From an uncultured Mailhella sp. (GTDB taxonomy: Bacteria; Desulfobacterota; Desulfovibrionia; Desulfovibrionales; Desulfovibrionaceae), in the NCBI GenBank assembly GCA_944322695.1, contig CALUPQ010000188.1:1-54330 (forward strand): a stretch of 54,330 bases of DNA, read 5' to 3'. The first letter of the stretch is position 1, and each line of letters opens with the position of its first letter. Both the position numbers and the translations under genes were made by a program. The notes under the pieces are model-generated. The model was not told the DNA's origin. It did not search any database and saw only the letters and a program-made list of their open reading frames with translations. Of this stretch, positions 25,553-34,200 are shown in pieces.

Positions 25553-25670
25553 GGAGTCCTCCGGTGCCTTTCACCGCAAAGGGCTGAACATGTGACGGTT
25601 GAACCCGTTACGGGCTTCTGTCCGCCCGTCGCGCCGCTTTCCAAGCCGGACCGGCCTGAAAGACGGCTCT

Positions 25671-25706
25671 AAAAAAACGGGGCGGAAAGCTGTGCTTTCC
25701 GCCCCG
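25671..25706 (-). terminator. Terminator of rpsA
   Basis: A 13-bp perfect stem (25678-25690 with 25694-25706) with a 3-base loop, followed on the minus strand by seven T residues (25671-25677), 23 bp after the rpsA stop. Confidence 0.9.
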
Positions 25707-25729
25707 CGTACATCGAACTGAATCAGCGA

Positions 25730-27436
25730 TTAGTCGTTGAACTTCTGCTTGAGAAGGTCACCGAGGGTCTGGCTGATGCTGTTGTCGCCGGAATGGTAAT
25801 CCTTGGGCTTGCGACGTTCTTCATCATCCTTAATCTGCTTGATGGAGAGGCCGAGGCGGCGTTCATCAGCGGACACGTGGATAATCTTGGCCTGAACGGT
25901 GTCGCCTTCCTTGTAGAGTTCGGAAGGAGACTTCACCTTCTTGCCGAGTTCGGTCACGTGGATGAGGCCTTCAATGCCTTCTTCCACTTCCACGAACAGG
26001 CCGAAGTCGGTCACGTTGGTCACGGTGCCGGTGATGATGTTACCCACGGGGTAACGGGCGGGCACGCTGCTCCAGGGGTCTTCGGTGAGCTGCTTCATGC
26101 CGAGGGTGAACTTTTCGTTCTCCTGGTCCACGGTGAGCACCTTGGCCTGAACAACGTCGCCGACCTTGTACAGTTCGCCGGGGTGACGCAGCTTCTTGGT
26201 CCAGGAAATGTCGGACACGTGGATGAGGCCGTCGATGCCGTCTTCAATGCCGATGAACATGGCGAATTCGGTGATGTTCTTGATGACGCCTTCAATGCCG
26301 GTGCCTTCGGGGAAGCGTTCGCCGACGAGTTCCCAAGGATTGGGCTTGACCTGCTTCATGCCGAGGGAGATGCGCTTCTTCTCGCTGTCCACGCCGAGGA
26401 TGACGACTTCAACCTCGTCGCCCTGATGCACCATCTGGGAAGGATGACGGAGCTTGCGGGTCCAGGACATTTCGGAAATGTGCACGAGGCCTTCCACGCC
26501 GGGTTCGAGTTCCACGAACACGCCGTAGTCAACAAGGTTGGTCACCTTGCCGGTGTGGTGGGAGCCTTCGGGGAAGCGGGCGGTGATGTCCTGCCAGGGG
26601 TCGGGCACAAGCTGCTTGAGACCGAGGGAGACCTTCTGGTTTTCCTTGTCGAAGGAAAGCACCTTGAGTTCCAGTTCCTGACCCAGGGAAACCATTTCGC
26701 GGGGATGGCGGATGCGCTTCCAGGACATGTCGGTGATGTGCAGAAGACCGTCGAGACCGCCGAGGTCCACGAACACGCCGTATTCGGTGATGTTCTTGGC
26801 CTTGCCCTTGACAATCTGACCTTCGGCCAGAGTCTGAAGCAGAGCGCTGCGCTTGGTGTCGCGTTCTTCTTCGAGCAGCACGCGGCGGGAAACGATGACG
26901 TTGCTGCGACGACGGTTAATCTTCAGCACGCGGAATTCGTACTGCTGATTGACGAGAGCGTCCATGTCGGGCACAGGACGGAGGTCCACATGAGAACCGG
27001 GCAGGAAGGCTTCCACGCCGCCGAGGTCGACGGTGTAGCCGCCCTTGATGCGGCGGGTGATGGTACCGGTGATGACGCCGTTCTTTTCCAGAACTTCTTC
27101 AAGCTGGTCGAACAGCTGCATACGCTTGGCCTTGTCGAACGAAAGGGTGATGGTGCCATCCATTTCGTTCTTGCGGGCAACGTACACATCGACACGGTCG
27201 CCGACCTTGACCGTTATATTGCCCTGAGCGTCCCGAAATTCTTCAGCGGGGATCTGGCCTTCGGACTTGAAGTTCACGTCCACCAGCACAGTATCGTCGT
27301 CCACGCGCACGACTTCACCCTTGACGATGGAACCTTCTTCAAGGTCGCCCATGTCGGGGTTGAGATAGTCTTCGAGCGCGCTCGCGAAGCTCATTTCGGA
27401 ATCGATTTGGTTTTCCATGTTTTCGGCAGTTGCCAT
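25730..27436 (-). CDS. rpsA: 30S ribosomal protein S1
   Basis: A 568-residue protein with six S1 RNA-binding repeats, the full-length proteobacterial type. Two degenerate N-terminal repeats (EGSIVKGEVVRVDDDTVLVDV; NGVITGTITRRIKGGYTVDL) anchor it to the ribosome, and four canonical repeats follow (KNITEYGVFVDLGGLDGLLH, VTNLVDYGVFVELEPGVEGL and two more) which bind mRNA. The ATG at 27436 has GGAGGA upstream and lies after 93 open but unconserved codons. The leader holds a small hairpin (27466-27482), and S1 is known to regulate its own translation in other bacteria. The C-terminus (ISQTLGDLLKQKFND) is typical. Confidence 0.97.
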   Translation of the reverse strand: MATAENMENQIDSEMSFASALEDYLNPDMGDLEEGSIVKGEVVRVDDDTVLVDVNFKSEGQIPAEEFRDAQGNITVKVGDRVDVYVARKNEMDGTITLSFDKAKRMQLFDQLEEVLEKNGVITGTITRRIKGGYTVDLGGVEAFLPGSHVDLRPVPDMDALVNQQYEFRVLKINRRRSNVIVSRRVLLEEERDTKRSALLQTLAEGQIVKGKAKNITEYGVFVDLGGLDGLLHITDMSWKRIRHPREMVSLGQELELKVLSFDKENQKVSLGLKQLVPDPWQDITARFPEGSHHTGKVTNLVDYGVFVELEPGVEGLVHISEMSWTRKLRHPSQMVHQGDEVEVVILGVDSEKKRISLGMKQVKPNPWELVGERFPEGTGIEGVIKNITEFAMFIGIEDGIDGLIHVSDISWTKKLRHPGELYKVGDVVQAKVLTVDQENEKFTLGMKQLTEDPWSSVPARYPVGNIITGTVTNVTDFGLFVEVEEGIEGLIHVTELGKKVKSPSELYKEGDTVQAKIIHVSADERRLGLSIKQIKDDEERRKPKDYHSGDNSISQTLGDLLKQKFND

Positions 27437-27465
27437 ACGGATCCTCCAACCTAACAAACAGATTT

Positions 27466-27482
27466 CTGCCCTCGTCGGGCAG
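27466..27482 (-). promoter_or_regulatory. Small hairpin in the rpsA leader
   Basis: A 6-bp GC-rich stem (CTGCCC/GGGCAG) with a 5-base loop, 30 bp upstream of the rpsA start. It may affect ribosome access. Evidence is structural only. Confidence 0.35.
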
Positions 27483-27647
27483 GTCTCTCTACATAGCAGG
27501 AATGCCGGGGATACACAAGTCGTTTCTTTCACCTCTCCGGAAAACAGACGTTCCGGCGTTCCGCAATCTGGACGCAGCAGAGGAAAGCCCCTATGCTGTC
27601 CAAAGAAAGAGCGCAGGAAAAACGCTGTAAAAGGACTGTTGAAAGAC

Positions 27648-28580
27648 ATGGAAAACGGCAAGGATACAGGGGCGCTGACCGTCAGCAGGGCGGAAGCCGG
27701 GCAGAAACTCCTCAATTTTCTTCAGCGTCGCATAGACGCGCCTGCAAGCGACTTTCACCGCTGGATACGCACGGGACAGGTACGCGTCAACGGCTCACGG
27801 GCAAAGGCATTCGACCGTCTTGCCGAGGGGGACCTCGTCAGAGTGCCCCCCTTCGCAGAGAAGCGTCCCGCCGGAAGCGACGCGACGAAGAAGACCTCCG
27901 GGCTCGATGTCGTCTACGAGGACGAAGACCTCCTTGTGCTTGCCAAGCCTGCCGGACTTCCCGTGCAGGGAGGAACGGGACACAGCGACAGCATGGCCTC
28001 ACGCATCGCAAAAGCGTATGCCGGGGCCGCCTTCGTTCCCGCTCCCGTGCACAGGCTGGACAAGGACACCTCGGGGCTTCTCGTGGCGGGCAAGACCTAT
28101 GCCGCCGTGCGTCTTCTGACCGACGCTCTGGCAGGCCGGAGCGAAGAGCGCCCCGTCAAGGAATATCTGGCCTGGGTGGAGGGCATCTGGCCGCAGGACA
28201 GGCCTCAGGAGCTCTGCGACCGCCTCATGAAGAACGACAGGACGCAGCGCATGGTCGTCTTGCAGGGCGGAGCAAAAAGGGACGAAGGGCAGGACGCGCG
28301 CTGCATCGTCACCCCCGTCAGACAGCGGCGCATTCACGGCCGCGACTGCACGCTGCTGCTCGTGCGGCTTCTGACCGGGCGCACCCATCAGATACGGGTG
28401 CAGCTCGCCTCCCGCGGGCACCCCATCGCAGGAGACCCGTGGTACGGCGAAAAAAGCCGCGAAGGCCTGAAGCTGCACGCCTTCCGTCTGACCGTTCCCG
28501 TTCCGGGGGGCGGCCGCCGCTCGCTGGAGCTTCCCCCGCCGTGGCAGGGCGCGTGGAAATACGCCCCGGACAAAGCCTAA
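27648..28580 (+). CDS. RluC/RluD-family pseudouridine synthase
   Basis: A 310-residue pseudouridine synthase of the RluA superfamily. An N-terminal S4-like RNA-binding domain (LLNFLQRRIDAPASDFHRWIRTGQVRVNGSRAK) precedes the catalytic domain with VYEDEDLLVLAKPAGLPVQGG, the active-site HRLDKDTSGLLV (catalytic Asp) and LLTGRTHQIRVQLASRGHPIAGDPWYG. The S4 domain plus this length fit RluC or RluD, which modify 23S rRNA; which uridines cannot be decided. The ATG at 27648 begins the S4 domain. It diverges from rpsA. Confidence 0.9.
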   Translation: MENGKDTGALTVSRAEAGQKLLNFLQRRIDAPASDFHRWIRTGQVRVNGSRAKAFDRLAEGDLVRVPPFAEKRPAGSDATKKTSGLDVVYEDEDLLVLAKPAGLPVQGGTGHSDSMASRIAKAYAGAAFVPAPVHRLDKDTSGLLVAGKTYAAVRLLTDALAGRSEERPVKEYLAWVEGIWPQDRPQELCDRLMKNDRTQRMVVLQGGAKRDEGQDARCIVTPVRQRRIHGRDCTLLLVRLLTGRTHQIRVQLASRGHPIAGDPWYGEKSREGLKLHAFRLTVPVPGGGRRSLELPPPWQGAWKYAPDKA

Positions 28581-28908
28581 CGTGCAGGTCCCGCTTTCCC
28601 CGGATGCACGGCACGAAACACAAAGAAACCCCGGAAAAGCGTTCCGAACCATGAAGCCCATGCGCTCCGCCAAAAGGTAAGGCGCAGAAGCCACGCGCAT
28701 GCGGAAGATGCGTCATCGCATCTTTTTTGCAAGAGGCGGGCGCAGCAGAAACCGTGCGCCTGCGTGGTATGCCTGACCAGAGTCTAAAATGCAGGAAATG
28801 CCGTGCAGAAGCCCCGGTCTTCGGGGGGAATGCCCGAAGGCACGCGGCAGAGCGCTCACGCCCGTTTCGCACCCTGCCGGGAGGGAGCGGACCCGACGAC
28901 CGCGCCCC
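28581..28908. other. Intergenic region between converging genes
   Basis: About 330 bp between the pseudouridine synthase and the PBP1C gene. Apart from the hairpin at 28705-28729 I see no feature. Confidence 0.45.
28705..28729 (+). terminator. Probable terminator of the pseudouridine synthase gene
   Basis: An 8-bp stem (28705-28712 with 28717-28724), loop TCAT, running into a T6 tract. It lies 124 bp after the stop. Confidence 0.6.
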
Positions 28909-31227
28909 TCAGGGCAGAACCTTCACCACCACCTTCACGGCGGAGGCGCGGCCCAGGTCGTCCACGGCCATAAGCCTGTGCACGCCGTCCTCCGGGTACC
29001 AGAGAAAGGGATTCCCCGGCAGGGACCGCCCCAGAAAGCGCTCCTTCTCAAACCAGAACACGGCGCCGGCATCGGCATCGGTTTCCGCCGTCAGGGCGAC
29101 GGCGTTTTCACGCGGGGCGGAAAGGCTGCGCGTATAGACGACGCCCTCGCGGGGCGACAGAATGCGGGGAGCCGTCCCCGAAGGCGCCAGCTGTCCGCAA
29201 CCCGGCCCGTAAGGAGGCGGTGGCGGCTTCACCACTCCGGCGCGAAGAAACTGCGCCCGCAAATCCGAAGGCCAGAACTCCCATACCACTTCCTCCGTCC
29301 GCCCCGGAACGGGTTCGCAGGCCCGCAGGCCCGTTTCGGCATCAATGAGAATGGTGCGGAACACCCCCGAGGGGCGCGTGGGAGATTTGCCGGGAATATA
29401 CCACGTTTCCGTCATCTCTCCACAGAGGGAGGTGTCAAGGTCGCCCGTGGCCGCGCACACCTTTTCCCGGGTGATGTTGAGCCCTTCCTGCTGCTGCGGC
29501 ACAAGGTCGGCAAGGGCGGCGTCGCTCAGTGCCAGCGCCTGAGCGATGTCCGTAAAGAGCGGGGCCGCCACTTCTCCGCCCACCAGCAGAGGATTTGGCG
29601 CATTGTCAAAATTGCCCGCCCACACCACGAGCACGTACGGCCCCACGATACCGGCCGTCCACGCATCGCGGAAACCATTGGACGTGCCCGTCTTGAAGCG
29701 CAGAGGAATCCTGCCGGAAGCGTTGCGCACGAAGTGGACGCCGTCTTCCAGCATGCGCAGAACGACTATGGCCGCTTCCGGGGAAAGCAGCGGCACGGCG
29801 CTCTTCAGCGTCTCTTCCGCAAAAAGCCGGGGCTGACGCCATACGCCCCTGTTCGGCAGCATGGCGTAAAGCCCGGCAAGCTCGCGCATGGTCACTTCCG
29901 CCCCACCGAGAACGAGGCTGAGGCCGTAATGCTCCTCGTCAAAGGCAAGCTCCACGCCGGCACGGCGCAAAAAGGCGTACAGATTGGGCCGAAGCTGCGC
30001 GGCAAGCGCAATGGCGGGCACGTTGCGGCTGGCGCGAAGCGCCTCTTCCGCCGGCAGCGGACCGCGGAACACGCGGTCGAAATTCTCGGGGTCGTACCCG
30101 CCGAAACTGCGGGGGGAGTCAGCCAGCAGCGTCCGCGGATGAATCAGCCCCTGCTCCAGAGCCATGGCGTAGATGAAGGGCTTGAGCGTGGAGCCGGGGG
30201 AACGCCTGGCACGGGTGCCGTCCACCTGACCGGATATGGCGTCGCTGAAAAAGTCCGCCGAACCGACCAGCGCGCGGATTTCCATGCTCGGCCAGTGCAT
30301 GAGCAGCGCGGAGGCGTTGTTCAGCCCGTAGCGCCTGCCGCGGGCGGCAAAGCCGGATACCGCCCGCTCCAGCAGCGTCTGCAGGGACCGGTCGATAAAC
30401 GTCCGCACGGGCTCCCCGTTCCGGGAAAGGGGCAGAAGCTCGCCCGACACATGGGGCGCGGCAAAAGGCAGAGAGGAAGGACCATACACTCGAAGCGGCC
30501 CCGCCCCGCCGAGGCCGGAGCGCTCAGCATGTTCAAAAAGGCCCCCCTCCTGCGCCGCGAGGCGGTGCATCCTTTCGCGGGCGACATGAAAATCCGGCCC
30601 GGTCAAAGGATTGCGGTGCACGGGATTCTGCGGAACGCAGGTCAGCGCCAGAGCCTCGGCACGGGAAAGCGCCCCCGGCCGGGCATGAAAGTACACGCGC
30701 GCGGCAGCGCCTATGCCCTCGATGTTGCCGCCGTAGGGGGCAAGGTTGAAATACGCCTCAAGAATCTCGTTCTTGTCGTAATGGTATTCGTATTGCAGCG
30801 CGCAAAGCATCTGCCTCAGCTTTCCCGAAAGCGAGGACGTGGACAGCCCGAGCCGAAGGCGCGCCACCTGCATGGTAAGGGTGGAGCCGCCCATGCGCCG
30901 CGAGCCGCCGAGCATGGAGGCGACGGCCCTCAGCATGGACAGAGGGTTGACGCCCGGATGACGGTAGAAATACCTGTCCTCGTAGAGCAGAACCGCACGT
31001 ACCGCTTCGGGGGAGACTTCGTGCAGGCGCACGCGCAGGCGGTACTTCTCGTCGGACGTAAGCCCCATGCGAAGAAGCTCCCCATCCCTGTCCAGCACCA
31101 GAGGCGAAAACTCCACCCCGTCCAGAAGCGGCGGCTTTTCGCTCACGGCCAGCCAGAGCCACAGAAACGCCACGGGAAGAATCACCGGCCAAAGAGCCCG
31201 CTTCCACCATGCACCGCGAACCTTCAA
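28909..31227 (-). CDS. pbpC: Penicillin-binding protein 1C
   Basis: A 772-residue bifunctional class A PBP. After one membrane anchor (about residues 10-28), the glycosyltransferase domain shows YEDRYFYRHPGVN with catalytic Glu83 and GGSTLTMQVARL. The transpeptidase domain has the SxxK nucleophile Ser346 (SPGSTLKPF) and KTGTSNGFRDAW with Lys512. A C-terminal BiPBP_C-type domain follows (ILSPREGVVYTRS). The gene starts 48 bp after the alpha-2-macroglobulin gene on the same strand, the arrangement known in many Gram-negatives, where the two are thought to guard the envelope: the macroglobulin traps proteases and PBP1C repairs peptidoglycan. Two cysteines in VCAATGDLDTSLCGEM may form a disulfide. 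Confidence 0.93.
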   Translation of the reverse strand: MKVRGAWWKRALWPVILPVAFLWLWLAVSEKPPLLDGVEFSPLVLDRDGELLRMGLTSDEKYRLRVRLHEVSPEAVRAVLLYEDRYFYRHPGVNPLSMLRAVASMLGGSRRMGGSTLTMQVARLRLGLSTSSLSGKLRQMLCALQYEYHYDKNEILEAYFNLAPYGGNIEGIGAAARVYFHARPGALSRAEALALTCVPQNPVHRNPLTGPDFHVARERMHRLAAQEGGLFEHAERSGLGGAGPLRVYGPSSLPFAAPHVSGELLPLSRNGEPVRTFIDRSLQTLLERAVSGFAARGRRYGLNNASALLMHWPSMEIRALVGSADFFSDAISGQVDGTRARRSPGSTLKPFIYAMALEQGLIHPRTLLADSPRSFGGYDPENFDRVFRGPLPAEEALRASRNVPAIALAAQLRPNLYAFLRRAGVELAFDEEHYGLSLVLGGAEVTMRELAGLYAMLPNRGVWRQPRLFAEETLKSAVPLLSPEAAIVVLRMLEDGVHFVRNASGRIPLRFKTGTSNGFRDAWTAGIVGPYVLVVWAGNFDNAPNPLLVGGEVAAPLFTDIAQALALSDAALADLVPQQQEGLNITREKVCAATGDLDTSLCGEMTETWYIPGKSPTRPSGVFRTILIDAETGLRACEPVPGRTEEVVWEFWPSDLRAQFLRAGVVKPPPPPYGPGCGQLAPSGTAPRILSPREGVVYTRSLSAPRENAVALTAETDADAGAVFWFEKERFLGRSLPGNPFLWYPEDGVHRLMAVDDLGRASAVKVVVKVLP

Positions 31228-31275
31228 GAGAGCCTCCCGGGGCGCGCCCCTTCCCGAAGGAAAGGGCGCACGCGC

Positions 31276-34200
31276 CTATTCCACCGTGATGCGTCCGCCC
31301 GGGCCGTGGGCGCGCATGCTGCGGTCGTACATGGCCTCCGCCTGCACGGCGGGCAGAGCGTAACTGCCCCTGTTCACCGCGCGCACGACGTAGGTGAAGG
31401 TGGAAGGCTCGGGCCCGAGGGAGGTGAAGAATATCATCCTGTCCTCCCGCCGGTCGGAGCGCATGGCCCCCGGCACGTCCCGCCCCTCCGCCGGAACCGC
31501 AAGCTCCATCTCGAAGCCTCCGGGCAGCATATCGACGATGGCAACATCGTCCACCACGCCGCCGTGAGCCCGCGCCGTGACGGACACCGTGACGACATCG
31601 CCCTGGCGCACCTTCGTCACGGCGTTGCCTTCGGCGTCAAGGTAGCTTCTCGTCACCTCCAGTCCTTCGGCAAGCGCAGTGTCCGGCACCATGCGGTCAA
31701 AGCCCTGGGACGACACTTCGTAATACAGCTTCTCCCCGCCTTCCGGCACGGTAAGCGCATAGGCGGCGCAGCCCGGCGCGGAAAGGGTGAGCATGCCGTA
31801 AAGCTCCTGCGGCAGGAAGGAGCTTTCCTCAAAGCCGCTCTGCATGGCCGTGCACTGCAGCGCAACGCCCGCAGGAACGGGAACCGCCTTTTCCACGTCA
31901 AGCAGCGCGCGCACGGCAAGCGCGGCGGAAAAGCTCGCATACCGGCCGCCGCCCGTGGCATCCACAAGTTCTTCGGCCAGGCTGTCGCGCATGTTGTCCA
32001 GAAGCCCGGGGAAATGCCTCGCCACGACAGAGGCGCGCAGAGCCTGCGCCGCCAGAGCATCAAACGCGCCGTCGCTTCTGAAGCCGGAACCGGGACTGCC
32101 GTACATGGCGATGAAGCGCTCCGCATCCTCCTGCATGCGCATGACGGCGCAGCAGGCGGCCACCAGCGAAGAGGCCACGTCCTCCCGCCAGCCGGGGAAC
32201 ATGTCTTCCATCCTGTTCACCAGCTGGGAAAGGGCCTGCGTGGTGATGCGCCCCTCGCGGGTGAGCACCCAGAGTCCGTAGGCCTGCACCCGGCCTTCCT
32301 CCAGTGAGGCGGGCACGCGGTCCAGCGCTCTTTCAAGCGCGGCGCACACGTCGGAAAGAAGACCTCCGGGAAGTTCCGCCCCGGCCTCGCGCATGGCGAG
32401 CAGAAAATCGGCGGCATAGGCCGTGACGAGAAGGTCCGGCTCCCCGCCGGGCCAGAGGGGAACGCCGCGCCACTGCAACGCCCCCTGAATCGTCCGGACG
32501 GCATCGTCCAGCCTTTCCCGCACAAGTCTGCGCGTCTCTTCCGGGGAGCGGGAGGCATCGAAAAGAAGCCCGGGCCGGTTCATGAGCAGGGCAAAAGGCA
32601 TGGCCCGGCTTATGCGCTGCTCCACGCAGCCGTAAGGGTAGGAATCGAGATAGCGCACCAGACCGCGCAGGGCGGGCAAAGGCAGGGCGGACACTGAAGC
32701 CGAGCCCTTCGCGTCATACGGGTAAAGGCTGCGGCCGACCTCGAGTACCATGGACGAAGAGGTGGAGCCCGTCTTCACGCTCCCGCGCAGGGCGGAAGCC
32801 GGACGGACGGAAAGAGACGCCGTGCGGAAGGCCTCCACGCCTTCTCCCTTCACGGTAAAGCGCACCTCGGCGGAGCCCAGAACATCCTCCGCCTGCATGC
32901 GGAAGGGAATCACCGCTTCCGAGCCGGGAGCCACGCTGAGAGAGGAAGCCGGCGCCTCCACCACGCGCAGGCCCCTGTCGCTCTCCAGCGACAGTTCGGC
33001 CTTCAGCTCGGTTTCGGTATGGTTGGCCACGGCAAGAGCGGCTTCGAACACGTCCCCCGGAGACGCCAGCACCGGAAGCTGCGGCGTGAGCACCACGGGA
33101 GAGCACACTTCCACGCGGGCATCGGCACTGCCCGCCGCCTCGGCCGAGGCGGCCACCGCCATCACGCGCACCGTGCCACTGTAGTAACCGGGAACGGGAA
33201 TCTCGACGGGGTTGTCCCCCGCCTTCACATCCACAAGACCGGCCCACCAGCTCATGGGCGGCTCGGTCTTCCGCTTGAAGGGATTGTGGAAACGTCCGCC
33301 CGCCATGCCCATGTCCCCGCCGAAGGCCGGGATGCGGAAACTGCCGTGCTCGGGCATGAGCAAATCGAACATCTGCCTTGTTTCCACCTCCAGCGCCCTA
33401 TCGCGCAGAAGGTAGCGCAGCGGGTCCGGCGTGGGGAAGGAGGTGAGACGAAGCACGCCCTCGTCCACGGCGAAAAGCAGCGCCTTGCCGGGAACGCGGG
33501 AGGTGACGGAGGCATGAATGACTCCGCCGGGAAGCACGGGCCCGGAAGGAACGGACACCTGAAGCGCCATGTCTCGCCGCCCCACGTTCACGGCCACGGG
33601 AGCCACGGCGTACACATAGGGCTGCATGAACACGTCCTTCGAAGCGAGGGAGCGCACCAGCGCCACGTGCACGTAGGCCCGGCCTTCGAAGTCCCGCGGC
33701 ACGTCGATTTCCTGCACGCTGTCCCCGGCGCGGGCGGTAAACCAGCGCCAGGCCGCCACGCCGTCCCTCTCAAGGGTGACAAGGCCCGTGCCGTCAAACG
33801 GGGCGGAAAGGAACAGTCGCGCCTTCTCTCCCGCGGCAAGCTCCGTGCTTTCCAGATGCATGCGCAGCGTGCCGGAAGGCAGCGGCCGCCCGGCAAGGCG
33901 CAAATCGTCGTTGCCGGCCACGGTGAAGGGCACCTGCGCCATCACCCTGTTCTCCCCGTCGCGCACGGTAAGCAGGTATTCGCCGCTGTTTTCCGTGGGC
34001 AGGGAAAGGGTCAGGCTTCCGTTTTCGTCCACGCTCAGGGAGAACGCCCGTATCACGCTGTCCACGGGCGTTTCCTCGTAGCGGAAGCGCCCGTCGCTGT
34101 CGCTGACAAGGCTCGTCACATAGCGCCTTGCGGAAATCTGACACGTGAGCTTTCCGGGGTTCACACGTTCAAGCTCAGGACCGAGGGCCACGAATTCCAG

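Noticed and set aside
25793-27454. A 553-codon plus-strand frame with repeated blocks
   Set aside because: It mirrors the S1 repeats of rpsA on the other strand. The repeats come from S1 itself.
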